Part shown: positions 1 to 6,999 of the stretch, in pieces
How positions within the stretch are numbered: position 1 is the first letter of the stretch
Layout: each line of letters starts with the position of its first letter
IMG/VR virus record: IMGVR_UViG_3300030102_003183
Span: 1-22,344 of that record
Source of the DNA: a virus
DNA: 22,344 nucleotides
Strand: one strand, 5' to 3'
The notes under the pieces: model-generated
Database searches by the model: none
What the model was told of the DNA's origin: nothing
Seen by the model: only the letters and a program-made list of their open reading frames with translations
Translations under genes and position numbers: made by a program

Positions 1-15
1 ACAATACAAGCATGA
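1..15 (+). CDS. 3' end of an upstream gene (tentative)
   Basis: Reading from base 1, the frame gives four codons (Thr-Ile-Gln-Ala) and then TGA at 13-15, which overlaps the ATG of the next gene as ATGA. A four-base stop/start overlap is typical of tightly packed phage genes, and every other junction in the window is tight, so this is probably the tail of an upstream late gene. Only five codons are visible, so nothing can be said about its function, and the stop could be coincidental. Confidence 0.35.
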   Translation, partial: TIQA

Positions 16-209
16 TTAAATTAATTAAAAAATGGATAAAAGCTTGGATGGGAATTAAAGATGAAGAAATGGATCCCCATGCTGAGTTGTATTTAAAAAA
101 AGAGGAACCAGAAGTTCCAATCTATGAGGAAAAACAAACACATTGTGGAAGTCATTTAAGATTTAAAAAAAGCTGTCCTGATTGTTTAAAAGTAGTAGGG
201 GTTAAATAG
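12..209 (+). CDS. Small zinc-knuckle-like phage protein, 65 aa
   Basis: I do not recognise a named family. Residues 1-14 are a basic, amphipathic, tryptophan-containing stretch. The middle is acidic. The C-terminus carries C45-x2-H48-x6-C55-x2-C58, four well-spaced potential zinc ligands. This resembles a minimal zinc knuckle and is the only such motif seen in the window. The stop TAG at 207-209 shares its G with the GTG of the next gene. Its place just before the neck/adaptor gene suggests a virion-morphogenesis helper, but DNA or RNA binding is equally possible. Coding status is supported by the tight junctions at both ends. Zinc binding is inferred from residue spacing only. Confidence 0.75.
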   Translation: MIKLIKKWIKAWMGIKDEEMDPHAELYLKKEEPEVPIYEEKQTHCGSHLRFKKSCPDCLKVVGVK

Positions 210-880
210 TGGCATATACTTTAACCAACTTGCAAGATGATATTAGAAACTATACTGAAGTAGATGATGGAGTTTTATCTACAGGTGTTTTAGCTACTAT
301 AATTAAAAATGCAGAAAACAGAATATACAGAGATTCTGACTCTGACGATAATAGATTTTATGCAACATCTAATCTACAAGCTGGTAACAGGTATGTAACT
401 ATTCCATCTGATTTAAGAGTAATCAGATATGCACAATTAAAAAATGCAGCTGGAGATCAAGTATTTTTGGAGAAAAAAGATACATCTTACATGGCTGAAT
501 TCTATGATACACCAGGCACACAATCTGGTTTTCCTAAGTATTATGCTAACTGGGATGCTAATTTTTGGGTCGTAGCACCTACTCCAGATAGCACTTATCA
601 AATAACTTTGGCTTATATTAAACAACCAGATTCTATAACAACTGGAACAACCAGTACTACAGGAACTTATGTATCTAATAAATATCAGGATTTACTTTTG
701 TATGCTTGTCTGGTAGAAGCATATGGATACTTGAAAGGTCCTGCAGATCTGTTACAATACTACGAACAGTCATATAGAAGGGCTTTACAATCGTACTCTA
801 TCGAACAACAAGGTAGAAGACGCCGAGACGAATATCAAGATGGTGTTATTCGTACTCCTTTAAAATCACCATCACCATAA
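209..880 (+). CDS. Putative head-to-tail adaptor (neck) protein, 223 aa
   Basis: Probably forms the ring joining portal to tail, like T7 gp11 or the SU10-type adaptor proteins. The N-terminus (TLTNLQDDIRNYTEVDD) is predicted helical. It is followed by a helix containing IIKNAENRIYRDSDSDDNRF, then a beta-rich centre with a YVTIPSDLR motif near residues 63-71. The C-terminus has a long helix (YQDLLLYACLVEAYGYL) and an arginine-rich tail (QGRRRRDEYQDG). This helix / beta domain / helix order and the length fit podovirus adaptors. Translation starts at GTG, overlapping the preceding TAG by one base, with AGGGG shortly upstream as a ribosome site. The nozzle-like gene at 11241 is its expected tail partner, but more than 10 kb of fibre genes separates them here. 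The family assignment is from sequence pattern, not a search. Confidence 0.7.
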   Translation: MAYTLTNLQDDIRNYTEVDDGVLSTGVLATIIKNAENRIYRDSDSDDNRFYATSNLQAGNRYVTIPSDLRVIRYAQLKNAAGDQVFLEKKDTSYMAEFYDTPGTQSGFPKYYANWDANFWVVAPTPDSTYQITLAYIKQPDSITTGTTSTTGTYVSNKYQDLLLYACLVEAYGYLKGPADLLQYYEQSYRRALQSYSIEQQGRRRRDEYQDGVIRTPLKSPSP

Positions 881-899
881 ATTGAAGGAGAAAAAATAA

Positions 900-1325
900 A
901 TGGCTAATATAGTACCTGACTCTTTTAAAACAGACCTACTTGGTGGCGTGTTTGATTTTGATTCATCTGGTGGATCAACTTTTAAACTTGCGCTTTATAC
1001 ATCTTTAGGTGGTTTCAGTACTTCTACAACAGCGTATACAACTACTAATGAAGTTTCTTCATCTGGTACAAACTATACAGCAGGTGGAAATACTTTAACT
1101 AATAACGGTGTAGCTGTGTCAAGTAACATTGCATATGTTGACTTTGCAGATTCAACTTTTTCATCTGTAACTTTAACAGCTGTAGGTGCTCTGATTTACA
1201 AAGGGACTTCTAATGAAGCAGTATTAGTTTTAGATTTCGGCGGATCAAAAACAGCAACAAACGGAGATTTTGTTGTTCAGTTTCCAACTGCTGATTCTTC
1301 TAATGCTATTATTAGATTAACATAA
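900..1325 (+). CDS. Beta-rich virion protein, 141 aa
   Basis: Rich in Ser, Thr, Gly and Val with alternating hydrophobic residues, so it is very likely an all-beta virion protein. The N-terminus (MANIVPDSFKTDLLGGVFDF) and the following KLALYTS are shared, as I recall, with small structural proteins of many marine and other podoviruses and siphoviruses whose role is not established. A GAAGGAG Shine-Dalgarno at 884-890 precedes the ATG. It lies between the adaptor and a chain of fibre-like genes, so a tail or capsid decoration role is possible. No cysteine, signal peptide or membrane segment is seen. Confidence 0.75.
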   Translation: MANIVPDSFKTDLLGGVFDFDSSGGSTFKLALYTSLGGFSTSTTAYTTTNEVSSSGTNYTAGGNTLTNNGVAVSSNIAYVDFADSTFSSVTLTAVGALIYKGTSNEAVLVLDFGGSKTATNGDFVVQFPTADSSNAIIRLT

Positions 1326-1342
1326 TATTTGGAGTAAAATAA

Positions 1343-1831
1343 ATGGCACTTGTTTTAAATGACAGAGTCAAAGAGACTACTACAACTACTGGAACTGGAA
1401 CGTTAACTTTAGCGGGTGCAGCAACAGGGTTTGAAACATTCTCTTCTGGCATTGGAAATGGTAATACGACTTACTATGCAATTGCTTCTGATACAGGAAG
1501 TCAATTTGAAGTAGGTATTGGAACAGTTAATGCAGGAGTTTTACAAAGAGACGTATCTGTTATTTCTTCTTCTAACAGTGACGCTTTAGAAAACTTTGCT
1601 GCAGGAACTAAAAATGTATTTTGTACTTTCCCTGCAAGTAAAACCATGGAAATGGTTTTAACAACTCAAGGTGATGTGCCTTATGCTTCAGCTGCTAATA
1701 CACCAGCCCGTTTAGCTTTAGGTTCTGCAGGTCAAATTTTACAAGTTAATTCAGGAGGAACGGCACCCGAATGGGCAACATCTAGTTCTGTTAGTGCAGG
1801 GTTTGCAGTGGCAATGGCCATTGCACTTTAG
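1343..1831 (+). CDS. Tail-fibre-like structural protein, 162 aa
   Basis: The N-terminal domain (LNDRVKETTTTTGTGTLTLAG, then an ATGFETF segment) is a recurrent module in phage tail and appendage proteins. It is followed near residues 104-146 by the fibre-type motif LTTQGDVPYASAANTPARL and then GSAGQILQVNSGGTAPEWA. Proteins with that second motif usually end in a fibre shaft or trimer. The extreme C-terminus (SAGFAVAMAIAL) is short and hydrophobic and may pack inside an oligomer. GGAG sits just upstream of the ATG. A minor virion protein or appendage component is likely; the precise site is unknown. Confidence 0.75.
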   Translation: MALVLNDRVKETTTTTGTGTLTLAGAATGFETFSSGIGNGNTTYYAIASDTGSQFEVGIGTVNAGVLQRDVSVISSSNSDALENFAAGTKNVFCTFPASKTMEMVLTTQGDVPYASAANTPARLALGSAGQILQVNSGGTAPEWATSSSVSAGFAVAMAIAL

Positions 1832-1856
1832 ACAAGATTAATATATAAGGAAAATT

Positions 1857-2195
1857 ATGGCACAAGATTTTGAAAGGTATGGACAACATTCAGTAGGAAC
1901 TAGCGCAGTAGCTATTCATACTAGTAACTCGGATGACGCAATCATTTCTATTCGTTTAGCGAACACTACAACATCAACTATAAATGCAAGTATATTTGTT
2001 ACATCTTCTGTAACAGGTGGTTCACAAGACCACTACATAATTAAAAATGCGCCCATAGTTAGTGGCGGATCTTTGGAACTTATTGATGGGGGTTCAAAAA
2101 TAGTAATTGAGTCTGGAGACGTAGTGAAAGCACAATCAGATACTGCAAGTTCACTAAGTGTTTGGATGTCAGTTGTTGATGCAATAAGTACGTAA
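1857..2195 (+). CDS. Small beta-sandwich virion protein, 112 aa
   Basis: An all-beta pattern of alternating hydrophobic residues, with strands such as AIISIRLANTT, INASIFVTSSVT and GSKIVIESGDVVKAQSD. The strand order and closing region resemble the protein at 13369-13725, so both may share a fold used in neck or tail attachment proteins. The Shine-Dalgarno is AAGGA before the ATG. Its stop TAA overlaps the AAGGAG that serves the next gene. I recognise this type as a recurring unnamed phage structural protein. Confidence 0.72.
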   Translation: MAQDFERYGQHSVGTSAVAIHTSNSDDAIISIRLANTTTSTINASIFVTSSVTGGSQDHYIIKNAPIVSGGSLELIDGGSKIVIESGDVVKAQSDTASSLSVWMSVVDAIST

Positions 2196-2203
2196 GGAGA
2201 TTC

Positions 2204-2647
2204 ATGGCCTATCTAGGAAACGCACCAAAAGGAAATTTACTTACCATGAACTCTTCGCAGTTCTCTGGTGATGGTTCAACTGTAAACTTTACTCTTTCAC
2301 AAACTGTCGGTAACACCAACGAAATAGAAGTTTTTGTAGGAAATGTTCGTCAAGATCCTCACTCAGCATACACGGTATCTGGTGGTACAACTTTAGCATT
2401 TACTGCTGCACCACCAACAGGAACTAATAATATTTATGTAGTATATATTGGAAAATCTTTAGGTGAATCAACACCTGGAGAAAATTCAATTGAATTTGGT
2501 ATGATAAAAGCAATCAACGGTGGTTTTGAAAACAAAGCAACCATATCATCTAATATCACAGTTGCATCTGGAGATAACATGATGGTCTGTGGTCCAGCTT
2601 CCTTTACAGGCACAGTAACAGTTAACGGGACATTGACGGTAGTATAA
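2204..2647 (+). CDS. Fibre anchor-like protein, cassette A (147 aa)
   Basis: First gene of receptor-binding cassette A. Residues 20-83 contain FSGDGSTVNFTL, then EIEVFVGNVRQDPHSAYTV, then LAFTAAPPTGTNNIYVVYIG. This is the pattern of virion-anchoring domains at the start of T7-type tail fibres (Gly-Ser-Thr-x-x-Phe, hydrophobic strand, then a Phe-Thr/Ala-Pro-Pro turn). The remainder (112-147) is short repeated beta rungs ending TVTVNGTLTVV, like a small triple-stranded helix. I infer that it attaches cassette A fibres to the tail. The paralogue in cassette B is the gene at 5981. Strong Shine-Dalgarno AAGGAG at 2194-2199. Its GC content is visibly higher than that of the fibre heads downstream. 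Stop and next start overlap as TAATG. Confidence 0.78.
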   Translation: MAYLGNAPKGNLLTMNSSQFSGDGSTVNFTLSQTVGNTNEIEVFVGNVRQDPHSAYTVSGGTTLAFTAAPPTGTNNIYVVYIGKSLGESTPGENSIEFGMIKAINGGFENKATISSNITVASGDNMMVCGPASFTGTVTVNGTLTVV

Positions 2648-3207
2648 TGGGAACAATATTTGTAGATAATATTAAACAACAATCTTCACAAGGTAGTGGT
2701 ACAATTACTATTGGTGCGTCTGGTGAAACAGTCGCTTTAGCATCTGGTGTTAAACAAAGTAACTTAATGTACCCAGCTTTTTTTGCTCATGCTTCTTCAA
2801 ACACTAATATAAGTGACGGTGTTGTAACAACTATAATTTTTGGAACTGAGGTTTATGATACCGATAGTGCTTATGATAATAGCAATGGAAGATTTACTGT
2901 ACCAAGTGGTAAAGCTGGAAAATATTTTATTTATTCTGGTGTTCAATTGCAAGGTAGTAGTGATAATATTTTTTTAGATGGACAAATACAATTATTTAAA
3001 AATGGAAGTAGTGCGCATACATCAAGGATGATGCCATTAGGAGATGGTTTAATTTATACATTACAAGTCAATTTTGCTATCGATTTAGTTGCAACTGATT
3101 ATATAGAAATTAAAGCGTATCAGGATACTAACGGAGGTAATGGAGCATACAATGGTCATGCTTCACAATATAAATCATACTTTGGTGCATACAGAATAGG
3201 AGCATAA
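2647..3207 (+). CDS. C1q/TNF-like small tail fibre, cassette A-alpha (186 aa)
   Basis: Two parts are visible. Residues 1-35 (IFVDNIKQQSSQGSGTITIG then SGETVALASGV) are a short attachment segment shared with the genes at 3207 and 6999. From MYPAFFAHAS (residue 41) to the end is a C1q/TNF-like jelly-roll head with the landmarks VIFxTExYDTDxAYDN, GRFTVPSGKAGKYF, LFKNG and the terminal YFGAYRIGA. C1q-like heads in phages form trimers and bind host surface polymers. It starts inside the previous stop (TAATG) without a strong Shine-Dalgarno, so it is probably translationally coupled. Its nearest relative in cassette B is 6999-7544 (shared SGKAGKY and SGET(V/I)AL). Confidence 0.85.
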   Translation: MGTIFVDNIKQQSSQGSGTITIGASGETVALASGVKQSNLMYPAFFAHASSNTNISDGVVTTIIFGTEVYDTDSAYDNSNGRFTVPSGKAGKYFIYSGVQLQGSSDNIFLDGQIQLFKNGSSAHTSRMMPLGDGLIYTLQVNFAIDLVATDYIEIKAYQDTNGGNGAYNGHASQYKSYFGAYRIGA

Positions 3208-3758
3208 TGGGAACACTTAAAACAACAAACATACAAACGATCACTGGTTCAGGAACCCTGACTCTTGGTACATCGGGAGAGACTGTTAGTTTCGGATCAG
3301 GTGTTACAGGTTTGAATTATCCAGCTTTTCATGCTTTTATATCATCAAATCAAACTGTATCTGATAGTGTCGACACAAAAGCACAATGTGATACTGAGTT
3401 ACTTGATACAGATAGTTGTTATGATAATTCAACTAATTATCGTTTTACACCTAATGTTGCTGGTAAATATTTTGTTTTTGGACAAGTAAGAGGAGACTCA
3501 ACAGGTGCTGATAGTTTAGCAAGAGTTATTGTTAAAATTTATAAAAATGGTGCAAATGCTGCAGCCGCACAAAATTTTGGTTCTGTTACTAATTATTCAA
3601 ACGTTTATAGTCCATTTGTTTCTGTAATTTTAGACATGAACGGAACTTCAGATTATATTGAATTATTTGGTTTGGTTGACTCAGCAAGTGGAACACCTGA
3701 ATTTATTAGTGGCACAGTACCAATAACACACTTCGGTGCATACAGGATAGGAACATAA
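3207..3758 (+). CDS. C1q/TNF-like small tail fibre, cassette A-beta (183 aa)
   Basis: Residues 1-36 are the shared attachment segment (LKTTNIQTITGSGTLTLG, SGETVSFGSGV). The head begins at NYPAFHAFISS (residue 37) and carries DTDSCYDNSTNYRFTP, VAGKYFVFGQV, KIYKNG and the C-terminal FGAYRIGT. It is closest to 6439-6999 in cassette B, which has CYDNTTNYRFTPTVAGKYYV. The attachment segment is about 50% GC (30 of 60 bases in 3241-3300), while the head falls to 25% (15 of 60 in 3421-3480), which suggests a different history for the head. The start is coupled to the previous stop by TAATG, with AGGAG encoded by the preceding gene's own last codons. Confidence 0.85.
   Translation: MGTLKTTNIQTITGSGTLTLGTSGETVSFGSGVTGLNYPAFHAFISSNQTVSDSVDTKAQCDTELLDTDSCYDNSTNYRFTPNVAGKYFVFGQVRGDSTGADSLARVIVKIYKNGANAAAAQNFGSVTNYSNVYSPFVSVILDMNGTSDYIELFGLVDSASGTPEFISGTVPITHFGAYRIGT
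3732..3752 (+). repeat. 21-base C-terminal/RBS repeat, copy 1
   Basis: Identical to 6973-6993. It codes for the FGAYRIG ending of a C1q-like fibre and contains AGGATAGGA, which lies at Shine-Dalgarno distance from the next ATG. A sister 21-base pair encoding the FSGYRIG ending is at 4250-4270 and 7518-7538. Confidence 0.85.
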
Positions 3759-4276
3759 TGGCAGGAATAATTAAAGTAAATCAGTATCAAGACTTCAATG
3801 GTAACACAATACTTACCAGTGATGGTAATGGTAATCTTACTAATCAAAAAATATTGGTACCTTATTTTTCAGCGGGTAATAGTGCTAATCAAAGTATTTC
3901 TGCATCTACACTTACAAAAATTACTTTAGATACAGTTAATTATAATATTGGTGTTACTTTTGATACAACAAATTCAAGGTTTATAGTGCCATCAGGTTCT
4001 GCGGGAAAATATTGGTTTTGGGGAAATATAAACTTAGCGTCCAATGATGACAAGAGATATGATGGACAGCTTTATAAAAATGGTTCAGTGGTTAATACTA
4101 CATACACTAGAGAAGTTACAGGTGGTGGTGCAGGTTCAGTTATGATACCTGTTTATGGATTAGTAGATTTAGCTGTAGGGGATTATATAGAATTTTATGT
4201 AACTCATTCCAGCGCGTCTGCTCAAAGCACAAATAATTCATTTACAATTTTTTCAGGATACAGGATAGGAAGTTAA
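3758..4276 (+). CDS. C1q/TNF-like small tail fibre, cassette A-gamma (172 aa)
   Basis: Its N-terminal segment differs from the other two (GIIKVNQYQDFNGNTILTSDG) and matches that of 7546-8115 in cassette B. This marks a separate third position in each cassette. The head starts around PYFSAGNSANQSIS (residue 35) with FDTTNSRFIVPSGSAGKYWF, LYKNGSVV, LAVGDYIEFYV and a terminal FSGYRIGS, typical of C1q-like domains. Stop and start of the previous gene overlap by one base. The head coding region is very AT-rich (14 of 60 GC in 3901-3960). Receptor or surface-glycan binding is inferred from the fold. Confidence 0.85.
   Translation: MAGIIKVNQYQDFNGNTILTSDGNGNLTNQKILVPYFSAGNSANQSISASTLTKITLDTVNYNIGVTFDTTNSRFIVPSGSAGKYWFWGNINLASNDDKRYDGQLYKNGSVVNTTYTREVTGGGAGSVMIPVYGLVDLAVGDYIEFYVTHSSASAQSTNNSFTIFSGYRIGS
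4250..4270 (+). repeat. 21-base FSGYRIG/RBS repeat, copy 1
   Basis: Identical to 7518-7538. It encodes the FSGYRIG ending and supplies the ribosome site for the gene at 4279. Confidence 0.85.
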
Positions 4277-4278
4277 TT

Positions 4279-5403
4279 ATGGCATTAAGTAAAATAGATA
4301 CAACAAACATGATCGAGGATGTACCTCAATCGAAACTTGATAATAATATCAACTTCAGAAATATAATAATTAATGGCGGGATGGATGTAGCGCAAAGAGG
4401 AACTTCTGCTACAGGATTAGGTAATGGAGATAGTCAATATCTAATAGATAGATTTAAATTTTCTGAAGCTGGAGCACCAACTTTTGAATTTACTATGTCG
4501 CAAGATACTGATGTTCCAACTGGTCAAGGTTTTGCAAAGTCATTAAAAATGGATTGTACAACAGCACAAAGTAGTTTAGCTGCTGCTGATGGTTTAAGAA
4601 TAGAACAAAGATTTGAAGGTCAAAATTTACAGTATTTAAAAAAAGGAACATCATCTGCTGAAAGTTTAACTTTATCTTTTTGGGTTAAGTCTAATAAAAC
4701 TGGAACATATATTGCTGAACTTTTTGATAATGATAATACAAGACAAATTTCAAAATCATATACTATTTCTGCATCTAACACTTGGGAAAAGAAAACAATA
4801 ACTTATGCTGGAGATACATCTGGTTCATTAGGTAATGATAGTGGTCATTCTTTGGATGTAAGATTATGGTTAGGTGCTGGGAGTAACTTTACATCTGGAA
4901 CTCTAAATACTTCTTGGAACTCTGTTACAGCAGCTAACAGAGTAGTAGGTCAAGTCAACCTTGCAGATAGCACATCAAACGAATGGTACATAACAGGCGT
5001 ACAATTAGAAGCTGGAACAACTGCATCTGATTTTGAGTTCTTGCCTTTTGATGTAAATTTAAACAGATGTTATAGATATTATTTTGACACAACTAGTACA
5101 ATAAATGGAGGTGCTGGTTCTGGTTTAAGCGGTCTTTTTGTAATGAAAGCATTTAATGCTAATGAAGCTGCTGGGTACAATCCTTTTCCAGTTGCAATGA
5201 GAGCAGCTCCTACATTAACTATAATTGATAATTCTGGAACTGCTGGAAAGATACACAGGTTTGGTTCAGGTGATGTAGGCTCAAATATTAATTTTGGAAA
5301 TATTACAAATAATGCAGTTGTAGCTTGTAATGAAACAAATACATTTACAACGTCTGAGCCTAATCTTTATGGTGGAAGAATAAAAGCAGATGCGGAGTTA
5401 TAA
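4279..5403 (+). CDS. RNIIING-family tail fibre, cassette A (374 aa)
   Basis: A member of the phage fibre family whose N-terminus reads FRNIIINGGMDVAQRGTS (residues 26-43). The middle is a carbohydrate-binding-like jelly roll with the signatures DVPTGQGFAKSLKMDCT, EGQNLQYLKKGTSSAESLTL, FWVKSNKTGTYIAEL and TWEKKTITYAGDT. Near residues 234-269 comes NEWYITGVQLEAG, then DFEFLPFDVNLNRCYRYY. The last roughly 105 residues form a separate head that keeps the PVAMRAAPTLT motif and ends in AEL. The paralogue at 8117 matches up to RYY and then diverges. AGGATAGGA encoded at the end of the previous gene (4262-4270) is the ribosome site. Probable role: host recognition. Confidence 0.87.
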   Translation: MALSKIDTTNMIEDVPQSKLDNNINFRNIIINGGMDVAQRGTSATGLGNGDSQYLIDRFKFSEAGAPTFEFTMSQDTDVPTGQGFAKSLKMDCTTAQSSLAAADGLRIEQRFEGQNLQYLKKGTSSAESLTLSFWVKSNKTGTYIAELFDNDNTRQISKSYTISASNTWEKKTITYAGDTSGSLGNDSGHSLDVRLWLGAGSNFTSGTLNTSWNSVTAANRVVGQVNLADSTSNEWYITGVQLEAGTTASDFEFLPFDVNLNRCYRYYFDTTSTINGGAGSGLSGLFVMKAFNANEAAGYNPFPVAMRAAPTLTIIDNSGTAGKIHRFGSGDVGSNINFGNITNNAVVACNETNTFTTSEPNLYGGRIKADAEL

Positions 5404-5405
5404 TT

Positions 5406-5591
5406 ATGATTAATAAAGATGATATAACAACAGTAAGTAAAGTTTACTTTTTTGATGGAAGTTGGACATATAATGTTGTTGGCGCAGATTTTAAATGTTC
5501 TGTGCCACTAGACGAAGCAAACACAGATTACCAAGCAATACAAGAATGGATAGCAGATGGTGGAACTGTTATTGATAATCCACCAGAATAA
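5406..5591 (+). CDS. XkdW/fibre-assembly-like small protein, cassette A (61 aa)
   Basis: A short protein with a beta-rich start (VSKVYFFDGSWTYNVV) and the motif NTDYQAIQEWIADGGTVID at residues 39-57. The Tyr-x-Ala-Ile-x-Glu-Trp / Gly pattern is typical of XkdW-like and tail-fibre-assembly-like proteins encoded immediately after fibre genes. Such proteins are often fibre chaperones or caps. Its partner at 9211 ends cassette B in the same way and shares a 32-base identical DNA stretch (5518-5549). The GGAG ribosome site lies inside the preceding gene's last codons. A chaperone role is inferred from position and motif only. Confidence 0.72.
   Translation: MINKDDITTVSKVYFFDGSWTYNVVGADFKCSVPLDEANTDYQAIQEWIADGGTVIDNPPE
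5518..5549 (+). repeat. 32-base identical direct repeat, copy 1
   Basis: Identical to 9332-9363 by direct reading. It encodes the NTDYQAIQEW core of the small assembly-like proteins, while the surrounding sequence of the two genes differs. Confidence 0.85.
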
Positions 5592-5598
5592 TATATAA

Positions 5599-5618
5599 CG
5601 GAATAAGGAGGAAAAACT
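5599..5618 (+). promoter_or_regulatory. Strong ribosome-binding site
   Basis: TAAGGAGG lies about six bases before the ATG at 5619. It is a near-perfect Shine-Dalgarno, stronger than those in the fibre cassettes, and suggests independent, efficient initiation of the inter-cassette gene. Confidence 0.7.
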
Positions 5619-5966
5619 ATGGCATCACTATCAAGCAAAATCAAGAAGTACGCAGCGGCGAATGGTGTGGCTTCTGTAGATTTCATGGAAGATGTTCAAC
5701 TTCAGGACGACTCAAACGGTCAAGGCCCATACATTAAAGTATGGAACCTATCGATTGCAAAGCCGACTGATGAACAACTTGCATCTCATGATTCTGCAGC
5801 TGATCTTGAAGAGAGACAGAATGCAGTAAGAGCTACAAGAAGAGCAGCTTACGGTGATTTGGGTAGCCAGCTCGACATGCAGTACCACGATTCAGTAGAT
5901 GGTACAACTACGTGGAAAGACCATGTAGCAGCTGTCAAAACTGCAAACCCAATCCCAACTGAATAA
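5619..5966 (+). CDS. Tail-associated conserved phage protein, 115 aa, between fibre cassettes
   Basis: Contains YIKVWNLSIAKPTDEQLA (residues 38-55) and RRAAYGDLGSQLDMQYHD (74-91), followed by GTTTWKDHVAAVK. Proteins with a Tyr-Gly-x-x-Gly-x-Gln-Leu-Asp-Met-x-Tyr-His-Asp motif are widespread next to phage fibre genes and resemble the C-terminal part of fibre-assembly proteins; the function is not firmly known. It is predicted soluble and helical toward the end. Composition is unusual here: lines 5641-5940 are about 43-50% GC by hand count, against 23-30% in nearby fibre heads. It carries the strongest Shine-Dalgarno in the region. Its TAA overlaps the AAGGAGG for the next gene. It could be a chaperone shared by both cassettes. 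Confidence 0.75.
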   Translation: MASLSSKIKKYAAANGVASVDFMEDVQLQDDSNGQGPYIKVWNLSIAKPTDEQLASHDSAADLEERQNAVRATRRAAYGDLGSQLDMQYHDSVDGTTTWKDHVAAVKTANPIPTE

Positions 5967-5971
5967 GGAGG
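5965..5971 (+). promoter_or_regulatory. Shine-Dalgarno deciding a TTG start
   Basis: AAGGAGG nine bases before TTG at 5981. No in-frame ATG gives the conserved MAYxGxAP start, so this site and homology to the gene at 2204 support TTG initiation. Confidence 0.7.
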
Positions 5972-5980
5972 TAATACAAA

Positions 5981-6439
5981 TTGGCTTACGTAGGAAAAGC
6001 TCCATCATCGGGGCGATATAGTATACTAGATGATATCAGTGGTTCATTCACTGGATCAACAGCGGGTCCGTTTAACTTAACGGTCAATGGGACTGCTATA
6101 TCTCCAGGTAACGAAGCTAATTGTATTATCTCTATTTCGGGAGTCGTTCAAGAACCTCAAAGCGCATTTATAATCACAGGATCACAAATTACTTTCACAA
6201 GTAATCCTGCATCGTCAGATACATTTTTTGGTGTAGTGTTAGGTGATGTGTATGATATTGGAACTCCAACAGATTCAACAGTATCAGCAGGTTCTTTAAG
6301 TTCAACCTTCTTTGTAAAGAATAATCAAACCTGGTCAGATATTAATATGACAGGTTCAAACAACGGAGCGTTGGTTGGTCCAGTAACAGTTAGTGGTACA
6401 ATCACAATTCCATCAGGGAGTACATTTGTAATTTTATAA
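5981..6439 (+). CDS. Fibre anchor-like protein, cassette B (152 aa)
   Basis: Paralogue of the gene at 2204. Shared points are the start (MAYVGKAPSS against MAYLGNAPKG), a central strand series (CIISISGVVQEPQSAFIITGSQITF against the IEVFVGNVRQDPHSAYTV region) and a C-terminal beta-rung tail (GPVTVSGTITIPSGSTFVIL). Translation starts at TTG. I infer that it anchors cassette B fibres to the virion. GC is comparatively high (28 of 60 in 6061-6120), as in the other anchor gene. The stop overlaps the next ATG as TAATG. It is shorter and more divergent in its first 50 residues than a simple recent duplicate would be. Confidence 0.77.
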   Translation: MAYVGKAPSSGRYSILDDISGSFTGSTAGPFNLTVNGTAISPGNEANCIISISGVVQEPQSAFIITGSQITFTSNPASSDTFFGVVLGDVYDIGTPTDSTVSAGSLSSTFFVKNNQTWSDINMTGSNNGALVGPVTVSGTITIPSGSTFVIL

Positions 6440-6999
6440 TGAGTAAGTTAGAGACAAATACAATTGATACAGTATCAGGAACAACTAATTTAACTATTGG
6501 TTCTACTAATACGTCTACAATAACTGTTCCTAATGGTGCATTGTCTGGACAGAACTATCCAGCGTTTGAAGCAATTTTATCATCTACTCAAGCAACGACA
6601 GATGCTACACATACTAAAATTCAATTTAATACTGAAATTTTTGATACAGACAATTGTTACGACAACACTACAAATTACAGATTTACTCCAACAGTAGCTG
6701 GTAAGTATTATGTTTATGTAAAAGCTGAAATTGATTTTTCTGCAAATCAACAAGGTAATCAATCACAGGCTAGAATTTATAAAAATGGTTCTGCCTATTC
6801 TATGGCAGTTATACAAGCAACTTCAAATGCTATTGGAAGATTTGTTACTGTTTTTAACCATGCAATAGTAGATTTTAATGGAACGACAGACTATGTGGAA
6901 GGATATGGGTATGGTGATGATACGTCAGGTAATCCATCTATAACTGGTAATTCAAGTAATTATCGATCTGTGTTCGGTGCATACAGGATAGGAGCATAA
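6439..6999 (+). CDS. C1q/TNF-like small tail fibre, cassette B-beta (186 aa)
   Basis: N-terminal attachment segment SKLETNTIDTVSGTTNLTIG, then head from NYPAFEAILSS (residue 39). The head carries FNTEIFDTDNCYDNTTNYRFTP, VAGKYYVYVKAEI, RIYKNGSAY, VDFNGTTDYVEGYG and the terminal FGAYRIGA. It is most similar to 3207-3758 of cassette A (CYDN, TNYRFTP, VAGKY), although it holds the first C1q position in this cassette rather than the second. The head region is about 25% GC (15 of 60 in 6601-6660). The last codons provide AGGATAGGAG (6985-6994) for the next gene. Host-surface binding is inferred from the domain family. Confidence 0.85.
   Translation: MSKLETNTIDTVSGTTNLTIGSTNTSTITVPNGALSGQNYPAFEAILSSTQATTDATHTKIQFNTEIFDTDNCYDNTTNYRFTPTVAGKYYVYVKAEIDFSANQQGNQSQARIYKNGSAYSMAVIQATSNAIGRFVTVFNHAIVDFNGTTDYVEGYGYGDDTSGNPSITGNSSNYRSVFGAYRIGA
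6973..6993 (+). repeat. 21-base C-terminal/RBS repeat, copy 2
   Basis: Second copy of 3732-3752, at the end of the first C1q gene of cassette B and directly before the start at 6999. Confidence 0.85.

Larger units (their letters stand above)
2204..5591 (+). repeat. Receptor-binding cassette A (divergent copy 1)
   Basis: Six genes: anchor-like, three C1q-like fibres, RNIIING fibre, and XkdW-like protein. Each has a recognisable partner in cassette B. Identity is patchy at DNA level, high at the N-terminal segments, the C-terminal codons and the large fibre core, and low in the heads. Confidence 0.85.
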
